The position numbers and the translations under genes are program-made. From Bugula neritina (taxonomy: Eukaryota > Bryozoa > Gymnolaemata > Cheilostomatida > Bugulidae), in the NCBI GenBank assembly GCA_964035545.1, contig OZ037765.1, positions 29,810,004 to 29,874,003 on the forward strand: a stretch of 64,000 bases of DNA, in the 5' to 3' direction. Positions within the stretch are counted from its first letter, which is position 1, and every line of letters begins with the position of its first letter. The notes under the pieces were generated by a model, which made no database searches, was not told the DNA's origin, and was given only the letters and a program-made list of their open reading frames with translations. This document shows positions 25,401 to 36,527 of this stretch, piece by piece.

Positions 25401-28400
25401 GAGTTTCGTTGAGCATTAGAAAGAATGGAGGGAGACTCAATATCAGTATCAGTTCCTGTAGAACTTTGAGAATGAGAGCGACGCGGCTTTCTAAGTATAG
25501 ATCTTGGGGGGTTCCTAACATTACATGAGTTGTTAATGTGAGGGTCAGAACAAGCATCAAACTATTATCACAATCACGTGTAGAGAAACTAAACTACGCA
25601 GTAATCAAGTGTTGATAGATGTTAGCAAACAAGAATCAAGTGTAGATTACACTAATATGTTAGTAAGTGTGTCATCCTACAGTACAGTATAGATTATTGT
25701 AAATGTGATGCAATAGTTAGGAGTTCTTGGATAGAGGGTTAATAGAGCAGATGCTATAAAGGTAAAAGTAGTACCAGTTCTATTCCTTTTGTCTCCGAGG
25801 TTAATGTTAAGCCTTTCATTATTTATATCTGATAATCGGGTTAATACTGAATTATTGTCCCTAGCAGTTTAAAGGAATCAAGTACACTATAGGTAGCCAA
25901 TCAAACAGAATGTAAAGTCTACATAATCAGTGAATGTAGAAAATAGTAAAACACCTTTCAGAAGTAGGAGACAAGGGGAGATTGATATGCTTCATGCCGG
26001 GGTTAACGGGAGACGACGGTTTTGTCGCCTCCCTCTCCGAAGAGTGTCTGGATCGAGGTGGATCATCCAGCAGCTTCATGCAGTCATCTAGGGAGCGGAT
26101 AAACGTGTCACACGTCTCACTGAGAAGCACTGAGCTCTCCTCTATTTTCTACAATCAGTACGGCATCTGATGTTGGATATCAAAGATTACAAGATGGAAA
26201 ATTAACAAGAATACCAGAAATAGCATTGTCTTAGCTAGTAATGAAGAACAATGAATGATGTTAACATAAACAGAATACAGATGCCTTCTAGTGAACAGAT
26301 TGCAAGTAATGGGTGTGGTGTACTAATTACTTAATCGTGCATAATTAAACCTATTTCCACCATTCACTGAAATAATTTCGTTTAAAAAAGTACAATGTGG
26401 AAATTCAGGCAAACATAATCCACATGTTGCTGAAATAGTAATTTAGTTTGTGCCTAAGATGTAAGCGAAGTCAATTACATTATTCACAGAAATAAAAAAA
26501 TGAAGTTGATTACAGATCAACATTTTTACATGGTTTATCAAAAAACAAAAAAAAATTAATAGCAGATTAAGTAGTAAACATTTAAATTACCACAAAAAAT
26601 ACAATTATACCAAGTCTGGCAACCCTGGATGATTGCATAATAAATCCATTAAAGAAGTTATGAACAGACTGCAAAAACCCATCTGGCTAAAGTTTCATAT
26701 AAACCAAAACAACTACGGCTATCCTAGGTGAAAGTATACAATCCATGTACATGTGGCATAAGTTTCTCACACAATAACTAACTGAATTCAAATCTCCATC
26801 GACTATAATGGACATTATGCGCTATATTGCACAAATACAAAGGACTAGAGATGCAAATATGGTATTGAGTGTTTCATGTATGCACATTGTGAGCGACTAT
26901 CAACAGTAAGCATTATCAATACTAGAGTATCACATCATATCACTCACTGATACATCAACAGGTTCCGCACTGTTTGCTTCCTTCATAGCGAAAACTTGCT
27001 GCATTAGTAAATCACAGTATATCCGTAACTCTGACTTCTTTTGCTTTACAACCGATTGTACGACTTTAGTGTCTAAAATTACATAAACAAACTGTAAAAA
27101 GATATACAACCTGCAGCATCTCATGCAACACCACCTCAAAAAACTACAAGTTAGCAAAATGTAAAATAATGAAACATAGAACTTAAAACCTATTTAATTG
27201 AGAAAGCATGAGAGCCATGAGTCAGCAATAAAGACAAAAATAATCAGACTACCTTTTTCAGATCGGTAGTTGGCCGGATCTGAGATGGTCTGAAGGGTGG
27301 CCTTGCAACTTCCTAGTGCAACCAGCCACTGCTGTCTTTCTTTGGCATTTGATGCCTTTAAGTAGAAATGCTGCTCTCTTGCTATGACTAAATCCAGTCT
27401 ACACGGATCACCAAGATCAACTGCCAAGAAATCATATAAAGAATTAAATTAGTAACTCTGAGCATTTCCACATGCCAGTTTTACATAGATGATGAAAGCA
27501 TTTTATCGCAACCTTTGTTCTTTATTAACTTATATGATTATATAGAGACTGGAAATAGTGTCTGTTGATACTAACCATTTACATCACAGACTGACATTTT
27601 GATGGAACCCTTACAGCCTTGGCCGACTTCATCTTGAGAGTTGTAGTAAGACAGTATTCCATTATCTAATATAAACCAGCGGGGTTGCCAACCTACCATA
27701 ACATTAAAATTATGGAAAAAGGTTACAGTTGCAGTCCAAAACAAATCGAAATAGCAGCAAAATATATTGTAGAATTATCCCAAAACTGATTTGTAATTTT
27801 AATTTCACAAGATGAATAATAATATTAACAATAATATTATTTGCAACTAGTTTAGTGTTATATACTCATAATGTGGAATACAAATTTAATAATATAACTA
27901 TGACATTGATGGTTGTCACCATGATTTGCATTTGTAATAATGTTAACATTGATACTGATAGCCATGATATGCAACCATGTAGATGAGTCTTCTACCAGCT
28001 ATTACTATAAGGATACTAATACGAGTGAAACTAAGTATCAGCATGCTAGATAATAACCTTAAATTTAATTATTTATTGACACCATTTATTATTACTCACT
28101 ATTGATAATGATTTAGTTACACAATTACATGAGTAATTTATACTTGTACCCATTGCTATAAAAAATAATAGTAATAGTATGAATGTAACTTGAACTTTTT
28201 TAAATTTTGATGATATGAAAAATCATCATCATAGTGACACTGAATGAATATATCAACTAATAAATTTATAGATGATAAATACATGAATACAATACAAAAA
28301 CTATTACTATAAATAGATTAATACCAATACAGTAATAGTCGTACTCATAGTAATACTAATGACACCACTAACACTGATAGTAACACTAAATATAATACTA

Positions 28401-29509
28401 AATAGTAATACTAATAATAGTAGTATTATAAGATAAAGATTGGGTATCATTGCTTTCAATTCATATTTGAATTTAACAATAATTACTAAATAGTAAATTG
28501 GTCTTGTACTTAATTTTATAGTTAAACTTAATGTTATATTTATAGTAAATAACAATTTGATAATATAACTATTAATAATTACAATTAAATATTAACTTAT
28601 TTATTTAAACTTCAATTTGAAATGATAGATGATAATGATGATGATATTCATATTGATATTTTTCTTGATTTTGATGAAACCAACTTTAACATCAATATGA
28701 TAATCACTAGCATAACTATAAGTACAATTATTGTTTATTGCTATTGATAATCTATAAGATTAAGTATAACTTATAAGTATGATAATGAAGTAGAACTTAA
28801 AGATGACTGATGAGACTCAGACTGAGAGTGAGTATTATTATTATTACTTATCAGTATCACTATCAGTATCAGATTCAGTATGAGTGAAGATGACTATTAC
28901 TATTAGTATTAGTATTACTATGGCTATGACTATCACTATAAGTATAACAATCATCTATGAGTATGAGTATGACTGTAAGTGTACGGATATGACTATGAGT
29001 ATCAGTATGAGTAATACTAATAGTAATACTATTAGTATAAGTATTACTATTAGTCTATTACTCTACTAATACTATTACTATTACTATTAGTATTACTAAT
29101 AGTAATAGTAATACTAATACTGTAATAGTAATACCAATAGTAATATTATTAGTAATAGTAATACCAATAGTAATATTATTAGTAATAGTAATACTGATAG
29201 TAATAGAAATAAATCAAATGTAATAGTAATACTAGAACTATAAGTAATAAGACTAAGTATAAGATTAAGTATAACTTAAACTATAACTTAAACTATAAGA
29301 TAATAACTATAAGTTATTGAGTATAAGTATATAATTATAAATATTTATTTGGTTGATGCATTTTCGAACAACTTCAAATAAAATTAGCATGTAAATTACA
29401 CTACATATCTGGGCTGAAATTTAACTCACAATATTTAATACATCGGCATAAAATTTAATTTAAACTCACCAGACCAATAGTTGGTCCATTTCCACAACAA
29501 GCCCTCCAT
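22492..29509 (-). CDS. PLEKHA8: PLEKHA8/FAPP2-like PH-GLTP glycolipid transfer protein
   Basis: FAPP2 binds PI4P and ARF1 at the trans-Golgi through its PH domain and moves glucosylceramide with its GLTP domain. Eleven exons on the minus strand join in phase: 29509-29470, 27692-27576, 27420-27253, 27072-26948, 26148-25955, 25514-25398, 24542-24253, 24045-23987, 23797-23667, 23162-23033 and 22692-22492 (523 aa, against about 519 in human). The PH domain (about 1-95) starts [20 protein letters not shown] and ends [15 protein letters not shown] coil follows ([16 protein letters not shown]), then a Ser/Pro/Thr-rich linker. The C-terminal GLTP domain shows [30 protein letters not shown] and [17 protein letters not shown], containing the conserved Asp/Asn, Trp and His of the lipid pocket. 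GLTP presence separates it from PLEKHA3/FAPP1. Its start is about 880 bp from that of SNRPA1, transcribed divergently. Confidence 0.92.
23595..23665. repeat. Degenerate (tgatacata) repeat abutting PLEKHA8 exon 9 donor
   Basis: About seven irregular copies of a tgatacatac-like 9-11-mer run up to the splice donor of PLEKHA8 exon 9 (exon edge at 23667). On the coding strand the intron begins gtcagtatgtatcagtat and repeats that word, so the repeat seems to have grown from, or to overlap, the donor sequence. Confidence 0.6.
25100..25350. repeat. 22-bp minisatellite in PLEKHA8 intron 6
   Basis: About 11 tandem units of roughly 22 bp, ctatacatactgatgtatgttg and close variants (tacagact, tgctgctatac). 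Each unit contains an acatac..gtatgt dyad, so a single strand could form serial small hairpins. It lies directly downstream (coding sense) of the exon 6 donor at 25397. Confidence 0.8.
28000..29340. repeat. Long field of degenerate tag/taa triplet repeats
   Basis: Within the long first intron of PLEKHA8, about 1.3 kb is made of mixed atagtaatactaat / actattagtat words, densest at 28820-29220. Both strands are involved (tagtaat and its complement attacta), producing many local inverted repeats. Related fields occur at 30060-30380 and 55960-56180. It has no coding content. Confidence 0.75.
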
Positions 29510-30385
29510 GTGTAATACGAAGCTAGCTTTTACGTTTTCGCATTCAATAGAATAAGATCTGTGTTTTTTTATTAATAAAGCTCAAATATCTTTAAGTTTA
29601 AATAAATTACAAAAATTGTAAAACATGTTATAAATTTTAAATCTGAAATAACTTTTTTTATTGCTAAGTAATTTCATTTTAGGCATAATGTAATTATAAT
29701 TCTTAACCGCGCATAGGTCTTAGCTTTTTAAAAATTAAGCTTGTGTTCTCACAAATTATTTAAACTGTTATATTTCTGAATAACAACCTATTAATAAGAT
29801 CTTAATATTTAGATTTTAGGTTTATCCGTTCAAATGTCCGAAACTTTTCAATTCAGAATTACTTTTTCATTTTGACGAAAAAATTTCATTTTCTTTTACA
29901 GCTAACCCAATGTTGCACTAGTGTTTGTTTCTATAATAAATTTCAGTTGAAACTTTTAAACTCAACTTTTAAGTTTTATCGTTTAGGTAATAATACTAAG
30001 ATAGGTAATATATTTTTTGCCTCTGGTTTAATAATAATAATTTATTAATTAGCTGGTAGCCGTAGTGGCGCTGGTAGTGGTACTGCCACTGGACCTATTA
30101 GTATTAGTATTACTTATTAGTAGTAGTGTAACTGTCAGTAGTATCATTCTTTTTTACTTTAATTTTACTCCGTCCTATAGTTATAGTTCTACTAATACTT
30201 AGTAAATAACTTAGTCTCACTACTCAGTCTTATACCTAATCTTATACTTATGGTTATACTTATAGTTATAGTCACCGAGTTTTACTTGAAGTTTAAATTT
30301 TACTCTTACTTTTTAGTTATTTACTTTGTATTTTATTACCTTTACTTCTACTTTTAGCTTTGCTCTTTTACTTTTAGTTTTAGTC
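29510..30385. promoter_or_regulatory. Shared bidirectional upstream region PLEKHA8 / SNRPA1
   Basis: The 876 bp between the two start codons must contain both promoters and both 5'UTRs. PLEKHA8 is read leftwards and SNRPA1 rightwards. Its right half is a tagta/tactt-type repeat field running to within a few bases of the SNRPA1 ATG. I see no unambiguous TATA box or initiator, and both genes are housekeeping types that often lack them. The assignment rests on geometry only. Confidence 0.45.
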
Positions 30386-32759
30386 ATGGTAAAGCTATCA
30401 CCAGAGTTGATAGAGCAATGTGCTTCTTACACTAATCCAGTTCGAGATAGAGAAGTTGATTTTCGAGGTAAGTGCATCATCTTCATGGTTTAGTTTATAT
30501 TAATAATGATATTTTTCATATAGTTTTAAATAAATTTATTGTAGTGGCAATCATTGTTTATTTTATGTAAATCAATCAGCTTTAATAGCAATAATTATTA
30601 AATTCGTAGTTCGTACATGACGGTCACAGTAACAGTAAATTACTTTTTTTAATTATACACTTATAGTGTTATTATTTTTACAGGGTACAAAATTCCAGTA
30701 ATTGAAAATCTGGGAGCCACATTGGTAAGTCAAGTTAAAATTTGGAGATGTTCATAGCAGCCGGTTTGTGTTTATGCAACAATAAATATAATATATTTTT
30801 AATTTCAGGATCAGTTTGACACCATGGACTTTTCAGATAATGAGATTAGAAAATTAGATGGTTTTCCCAACTTATACAGATTAAAAAATATCATCATGAA
30901 CAACAATAAAGTAATGTAAGTTTTAAATGAGCAACTGATAATAGTGTGTATGTAAATTCTGACTGTTATTCTAGCTTGCTTTTTATTAGCTGTAGTACTT
31001 ATAAAGTAAGCAAACTATTTATGCAGACGAATTGGTGAACATCTAGAAGAAAGTGTGCCAAACATTGAGTCCATTATTCTCACAAATAATAACATGCAAG
31101 AGTTGGGAGACCTGGATGTTCTATCTACACTTCCAAAGCTAGAGGTTTTGAGGTTAGTTAACTCTCTTTTAACAAGGGAATATTTTTTGAGAGTTGAGTT
31201 TATCTTAAACCTTTAGTTATTCCTACATCATACTTGATGCCTGTTTTGTACATATTTCACATAATGGTGTCATGGGTTATAGGTCCAATTGTTTTTTGGA
31301 TATCACTGTAGTGCAGAGTTGCTATGTTATGTTAAGTCAAGCCATCGCATGTTATAATCTCGAAGGAATAAATGAGTATACAGTCACTATGTGCTGAATA
31401 TTAAATAATTGCTAATAAATTTATATCACGTGTATAACCAAAACCCAGGCGATGATACTAAGTACGCTGCATGTTTATTTATTTATTTAGTTTATTGGGA
31501 AATCCAGTTACAACGAAGCCTCATTATAGGCAGTATGTCATCAATAAAGTTCCTCAGATTCGCATACTTGACTTCCGAAAAGTTGGTCTAAAGGTAAGAT
31601 GGGTTTTTCATGTCATATTATTTTATAATCAGAAAAGGAAAGTTATTTACTGGCACAAATGTTAGACCTATTACATAGTTGAGAATAAATTATACTGTGT
31701 ATCATCTCTCTTGCAGCGTATAAATGCACTAACTTGGAAGTTTTAAAGCTATTTGCTATAAGGGCACTCATGACGACTGCAAACTGAATAGGAATATCAT
31801 TCTGTTTCAACTCTAATGTGTTGGGCCATTCCATTTTTAATCATGTGGCAGTTTGATCTGAAACAGTTTTGAAAGTTTAAACCGTTTGATTGATCACGAT
31901 TCCACTACTTGTGTTTGCTATGAATAATAGGAGCGAAAAGCAGCAAAATCGCTCTTCAAAGGAAAGAAAGGCGCTCAGCTGGCTAGTAATATTGGTAAGA
32001 GATCCAAGACTTTTGTGCCCGGAGCTGGGCTGGATGCCAAAAAGCCTTATACCAAACAGGATAAAGAGAGAGAGGAGGCTATCAGGGTAAGTTGACAGTG
32101 TATCATATCATTCAACTTTCTCATTGACGTAATAATATAGTTTTCTGTAGACATGTTGTAGTTTACTTTACTTGTTTTTTATGAAAACATGAGTATAGAA
32201 CTTGTTAATGCTATTATGTCATGTATAATTTTACCTATTGAAGCAGTATTTGGTGGAGTAGTAATTTTCTAATGCCCAGTTTACTATATAGTCTCATATT
32301 TTACTCATGTGATGCAGACGGCCATATCAGCTGCCAAGACTCTGGGTGAGGTTGAGAGACTACAGGCTATGCTGGCGGTGAACCAGGTGCCTGGGCTCAC
32401 CACAAATGGCTCAACAAATGGTAAGTCGTCTATGCTAACTAACCCCGCACTATTACTGTAGTATCAGTGTCCTAAGTCTATGATATGGAGAATTATTGAT
32501 GTTATAACTCCTAACATTTTGTGATTTTATTCAAGCAGTGCAGCTGTTTATATAACATTGTTTATATAACATTGTTTTATTCAAGTAAAGGAAATTCAGA
32601 TGTATCCCATAAGTCTGTTGTTCATGTGTTCTCAACTTTGCCTGTTTCATCATTGTTTGGATCAATTGTTTAAATAAATATTAACATTCATTATTTCAAC
32701 AAATATAACTGTGTGCTACTATTTATTCAGGCCAAGTAGAAGAAATGGATGAGCTATAG
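30386..32759 (+). CDS. SNRPA1: U2 small nuclear ribonucleoprotein A'
   Basis: U2A' is a leucine-rich-repeat protein that binds U2 snRNA stem-loop IV with U2B'' in the spliceosome. Eight exons join in phase: 30386-30467, 30684-30724, 30809-30915, 31027-31152, 31491-31593, 31931-32086, 32318-32420 and 32731-32759 (248 aa, human 255). The start MVKLSPELIEQC and the segments YTNPVRDREVDFRGYKIPV, ENLGATLDQFDTMDFSDNE, RKLDGFPNLYRLK and GNPVTTKPHYRQYVI follow the family almost residue by residue. After the LRR cap the basic tail reads FKGKKGAQLASNIGKRSKTF, then helical EVERLQAMLAVNQVPG. The C-terminal acidic tail is shorter than in vertebrates (QVEEMDEL). An aataaa polyadenylation signal lies near 32948. 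Confidence 0.96.
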
Positions 32760-33419
32760 TATTCCTACCTCCTACAGGAAAGAGTAGAGTGTATATATTA
32801 TCAGCCAGAGTTAACACTGATGACTATATGTATATAACCCTGACTATTCCTTTATACCGACTACCATTACTCCATTCTCTTAATGTTATTAAATTGATCA
32901 GAACTGTACGATACTACATAACTGTGTATATATTTGAAACTATCTGAAAATAAATCATTTTAATTTCAACAAAAAACAAATACTATATTTGCTGTCATAG
33001 GACACCAAAGGGCATCTTGCTGACCAGCCGAGAAGCGATGTTCTGCGGTCACAAGACACGTCTTTACTCTCCATTATACACATTTATCGTTTTAACAATT
33101 CACTTCATGGAAACAGGTACTGCAGTGTCAATAAGATTTTTAGAAATATTATTATATTGATGTTTTTGTTTGGGCAGATATATCTGTAGGTATGCGACGT
33201 CATTGGCTTGTCTGTGATTTTCGCTCACCTGATTGGATAGAGCAGGCCGTGATGTGGAGATTACTCCTAAACTGACAAAGGTATTACAAGTTATTACATG
33301 TACATTAGTTTGTGATAGCTCTGCATAATAAATAGAGGCTCTTTATTTATTGTTATGTATTTTATTCTAATATTTCATCAAGTGGAGCACGTTTAGGTTA
33401 GGAATTGTCTTGTTATTAG
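32760..33419. other. Convergent intergenic region after SNRPA1
   Basis: It contains the SNRPA1 3'UTR with aataaa near 32948, and probably the 3'UTR of the minus-strand gene that ends at 33420. A GC-richer patch at 33000-33250 (ctgaccagccgagaagcgatg and following) has no open frame that I could link to either gene. Confidence 0.45.
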
Positions 33420-34665
33420 TTAGTCTTCATTTCTGAAATCCTTGGAGATGTCGCTGGCGCAGTGAGCAGAATTGGGGTCCAAATAGTGATAATATCTGCC
33501 GGTTTTCATTATTGCCAGTTTATTACAGTTTGTGTGACAGTTCTCTGTGTGTCTCCAGTCCCAGTCTTTCTTGCCAAAGTTTACTTCACGTTGATATTCA
33601 GAAGCAGCAGAACTTTGAAAGCAATCATAAGTTTTCATCTCCCGGTCTGTTGGGTTATATTTTCCAAATTTGTCTGCACTTGGCTTTTCATCTTTTGTAC
33701 AGTTGAAACTATCCGTCTCCTGTAGATTTCTAGAGTGTTCTACCGCCCTTTTCTGGTAAGCTGCTGTTTGCTGCCTAGTGTCTGCTGTCATGTAGTTGCT
33801 GCCAGCTATCAATCTGTGTTGATCTCCTATACATGGTACTGGTAAGTCTCTATGGAGGGGATTCTGTATTGATCTCAGAGAGACAGTCTGCGTGTCTGGC
33901 ATCACATACCTGCTGTATCTTTGTCGTAACTGTATTCTGTCCAAATCCCATAATCCTCTGTATCCTGCACCCAGTGGCTCAAATGGTGCCGCTTTTTTGT
34001 ATATAGGAGGTGTGAGGTACGAAGTTATGGTTGGTGCTTTGTGCTGTATATAAAATGTAAAGTGAGATTTTTTATAAATCCAATACTAATCGCTAGTTTT
34101 TTTTATTTACTCAAGTGTTTGCCAACTTGTTTCTTTATTTGAGTTATTTAAGATGCAATTCACCTTTTTAAAACTCTTTCATGCATTACGATAAACCACC
34201 ATTTTTCAGATGTCTCTAAGGTATCATTCAATTAACTTGGTCAAACAACTGTTTTATCAGCTCTCCAAAAAGCTCGGCGTGGCATGCATTTAATTTTGAG
34301 CCACCCTTTTTGCACTATGTACTGAGGAGTTGTGCGTCTTCTAGCTTTTCTTATTCAGGCATTAGAAGCCATCAAATTGGCAATGCCATAACTATAACTA
34401 TGACTAGTGTACCTATAACTAGTATAACTATATGACAAAAATATTAAATATGTAGTAAATTTGCTTTTATAATAAACAGTTACCCAAAACCCCTAACTGG
34501 TAGAAAGGTGTGTTAAGTAGTGCTCACTTCATTCCAAGTATGTCTCAAATGAGCAACCCCTTGTTCCAGATCAGACTGGCCCAAGGATTTCTGGTAATAG
34601 GGGTGGGTCCAGTTGGAGGAGTTGTACCACCCACTAGACTCCTGGTGTATCATGGAATTCTTCAT
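33420..34665 (-). CDS. Uncharacterised two-exon gene, 253 aa
   Basis: Two exons, 34665-34528 and 34043-33420, join in phase 0 across clean GT-AG sites. The predicted protein has 253 residues, no signal peptide and no membrane segment. It is hydrophilic and rich in Tyr, Arg, Asn, His and Asp, with motifs such as ESSGWYNSSNWTHPYYQ near the start, SYLTPPIYKKAAPFEPLG around residue 55, and WDWRHTENCHTNCNKLA near the end. I do not recognise a domain. Aromatic, Pro-Tyr-rich proteins of this size with scattered GYRG/KKAAPF-like words are common among axonemal microtubule-inner proteins. That is only a guess from style. A second in-frame ATG lies at 34653. The gene is nearly intron-free compared with its neighbours. 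Confidence 0.6.
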
Positions 34666-35197
34666 ACCAAACCCCTACTGCTCTACTGAAACTAACTTTG
34701 ACGATTTCAACAAAATTTACATTGACTATTGAGTGGCAACTGCAATAACAGGCTAAATTTACATGGACATAGCATCATTCTTTAAAACACAAATGTGGAC
34801 AATGCATTGTTGTGAGTTGAAATGATAAAGTAACGTCTGTGATTTTACACAATCATGAAATAAGTACTCTGGTTTCCATAATAAAAACTAGGAACAAGTT
34901 GTTTTATTGTCTTTTCCATGCTTAGATCTTTTCCATTTTATGTGCATTTTCTTATTCAATCTGTTTTAATGTAAACATAATGTATATGAGCTATTAATTT
35001 ACACAAATGCTATTCGGTAAATAAAGGCATTTAATAAAAATTTTATTTAAAACTTGGTTTGAACATTCAAATGACAAATATGTGTTGCGTTTAAAGATAA
35101 TATTTGTATAAACTTTATACCAGGGTGGTAGGAGTCTTTATAGCTAAAGATAGAAATAATGTAGTGAGTATTGTTTCAATTTGCTAGTGATTTGCTT
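34666..35197. other. Intergenic region between two minus-strand genes
   Basis: About 530 bp, AT-rich, with no supported coding frame. It holds the promoter of the gene starting at 34665 and the 3'UTR of the lectin-like gene ending at 35198. An aataaa-type word on the minus strand is expected around 35030-35190, but no clear single site stands out. Confidence 0.4.
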
Positions 35198-36527
35198 TTA
35201 GAACCCATAAACTTCAAACTCTAATATCTCCAAATAGTCTAGACTGCCATTGGTTAACTTCTGCACTCTAACATATTGACCGCTGACCAATTTGGTGCAG
35301 GGCACTAGTCTAGCCTCTCCAACCGAAAAGGCAGTTTCAGTATAGGCACACAGGCCATAGCTCTCCATATTCATAGAGACTGTTATTTCTAAGTTTTGAA
35401 GGATTGCTGTAATATAAAGCATTTCATTTTGATATGCGAAATTTCTTCAACCAATATGGCTCTATTAGCTAACCAAAATATCTTGTAATTCGTCTATTAT
35501 TCATGACTTTAGTTTTTAGATATCACAAGCTAAATGAATATTTCAAATTCTACATACATTTGCAGCAAGTGCTGTCAGCCCTGGACCACACCTTGACAGA
35601 CTCTATATTGTAAGGTTTGTGTAGTTCTACTTGATACCATGGGTCTTCCTCTAAGTCAGTAGAAGCAAAATTCTCCATTCCAAAAAAGGTTAGAGTGTCT
35701 GGCATTTCGCCATCAACCCCTTTGCATACACCAAAATGCTTGCTACCAGCACCAGGTCTACTTGAAGAAGCTATAGCCGGCTGACCTGTTTAACCATAAC
35801 GTAATCATTTCCTTTACCATGTGGTGGTTAGGATTTATACTATAACATTGCTATTGTAGTTGATGGCTAAAGTCAAGTTGAAGTAAATTTTAGCTTGCAA
35901 AAATTTAACCTAGAGTTGAGTTGGTTTCTTTATCGTTCTCTTTATAGTGAGCTAACTATTTTAGCAATTATTTTTTACAAACCTTTTTTAGAACACTTAG
36001 TTTTGTATATCTCTCATGACTTGTACTTACTCACCTACAGCCAAGTTGCTTAGGACTTCTGACAAATGTTTTATAAACACTCTTTCCTCCAAACAGCTGT
36101 TGTCTCCTGAATTTTCAACATATGGGTACATGAAGCATCTTCCTAGTTTATGTGAACTGGATTCATAAACAAAACCATTACATGTATCTTCATTCGATTG
36201 GCAATTCAAAGCACATTCCGTTTCGGTTCTGACACCAGATTCCAGTTTTTCATCTTTGTATCTTATACAGTATTGTGTTTGTAGCTCAAAGGTGTCACCT
36301 AAGCAGAAACACAAAGCTATCTTCCAATTGTGCATGTAACCAAGGTCATTCGATAAATAGAGTATATTAAGGCAAAATGCATACTTTATAGCTCAACCAC
36401 ACACAGCATGGTTTACCTTTTTAATTTTATTAGCAAAAAGTATATTTCTCTTACCCAAAGCTGCCACATTCCAAATGCTTGCAATTATACAAACTTTTAT
36501 CAGCTGATAGCTTTTTTCCAGCATCAT
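35198..36527 (-). CDS. Secreted PAN/apple plus fucolectin-like (F5/8C-type) protein
   Basis: Four exons join in phase: 36527-36455, 36298-36035, 35785-35558 and 35406-35198 (257 aa). Exon 1 encodes a signal peptide (LIKVCIIASIWNVAALG). Exon 2 encodes a PAN/apple-like module with six cysteines (QYCIRY, ETECALNCQSNEDTCNGF, GRCFMYP). Exons 3 and 4 encode one fucolectin/tachylectin-4/pentraxin-1 type jelly-roll: KHFGVCKGVDGEM, DPWYQVELHKPYNIESVKVW, RADSTCCKC, then GQYVRVQKL and the usual ending LEILEFEVYGF. Such domains bind fucose or other glycans with calcium. The usual HxxR-type ligand residues could not be confirmed here. Expected role: extracellular glycan recognition, perhaps immune or mucus-related (inference). 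Domain boundaries coincide with exons. Two adjacent ATGs occur at 36527 and 36524. Confidence 0.75.

Noticed and set aside
28884-29069. Plus-strand frame rich in Thr, Ile, Ser and Met
   Set aside because: It is pure translation of the tag/taa triplet repeat field.
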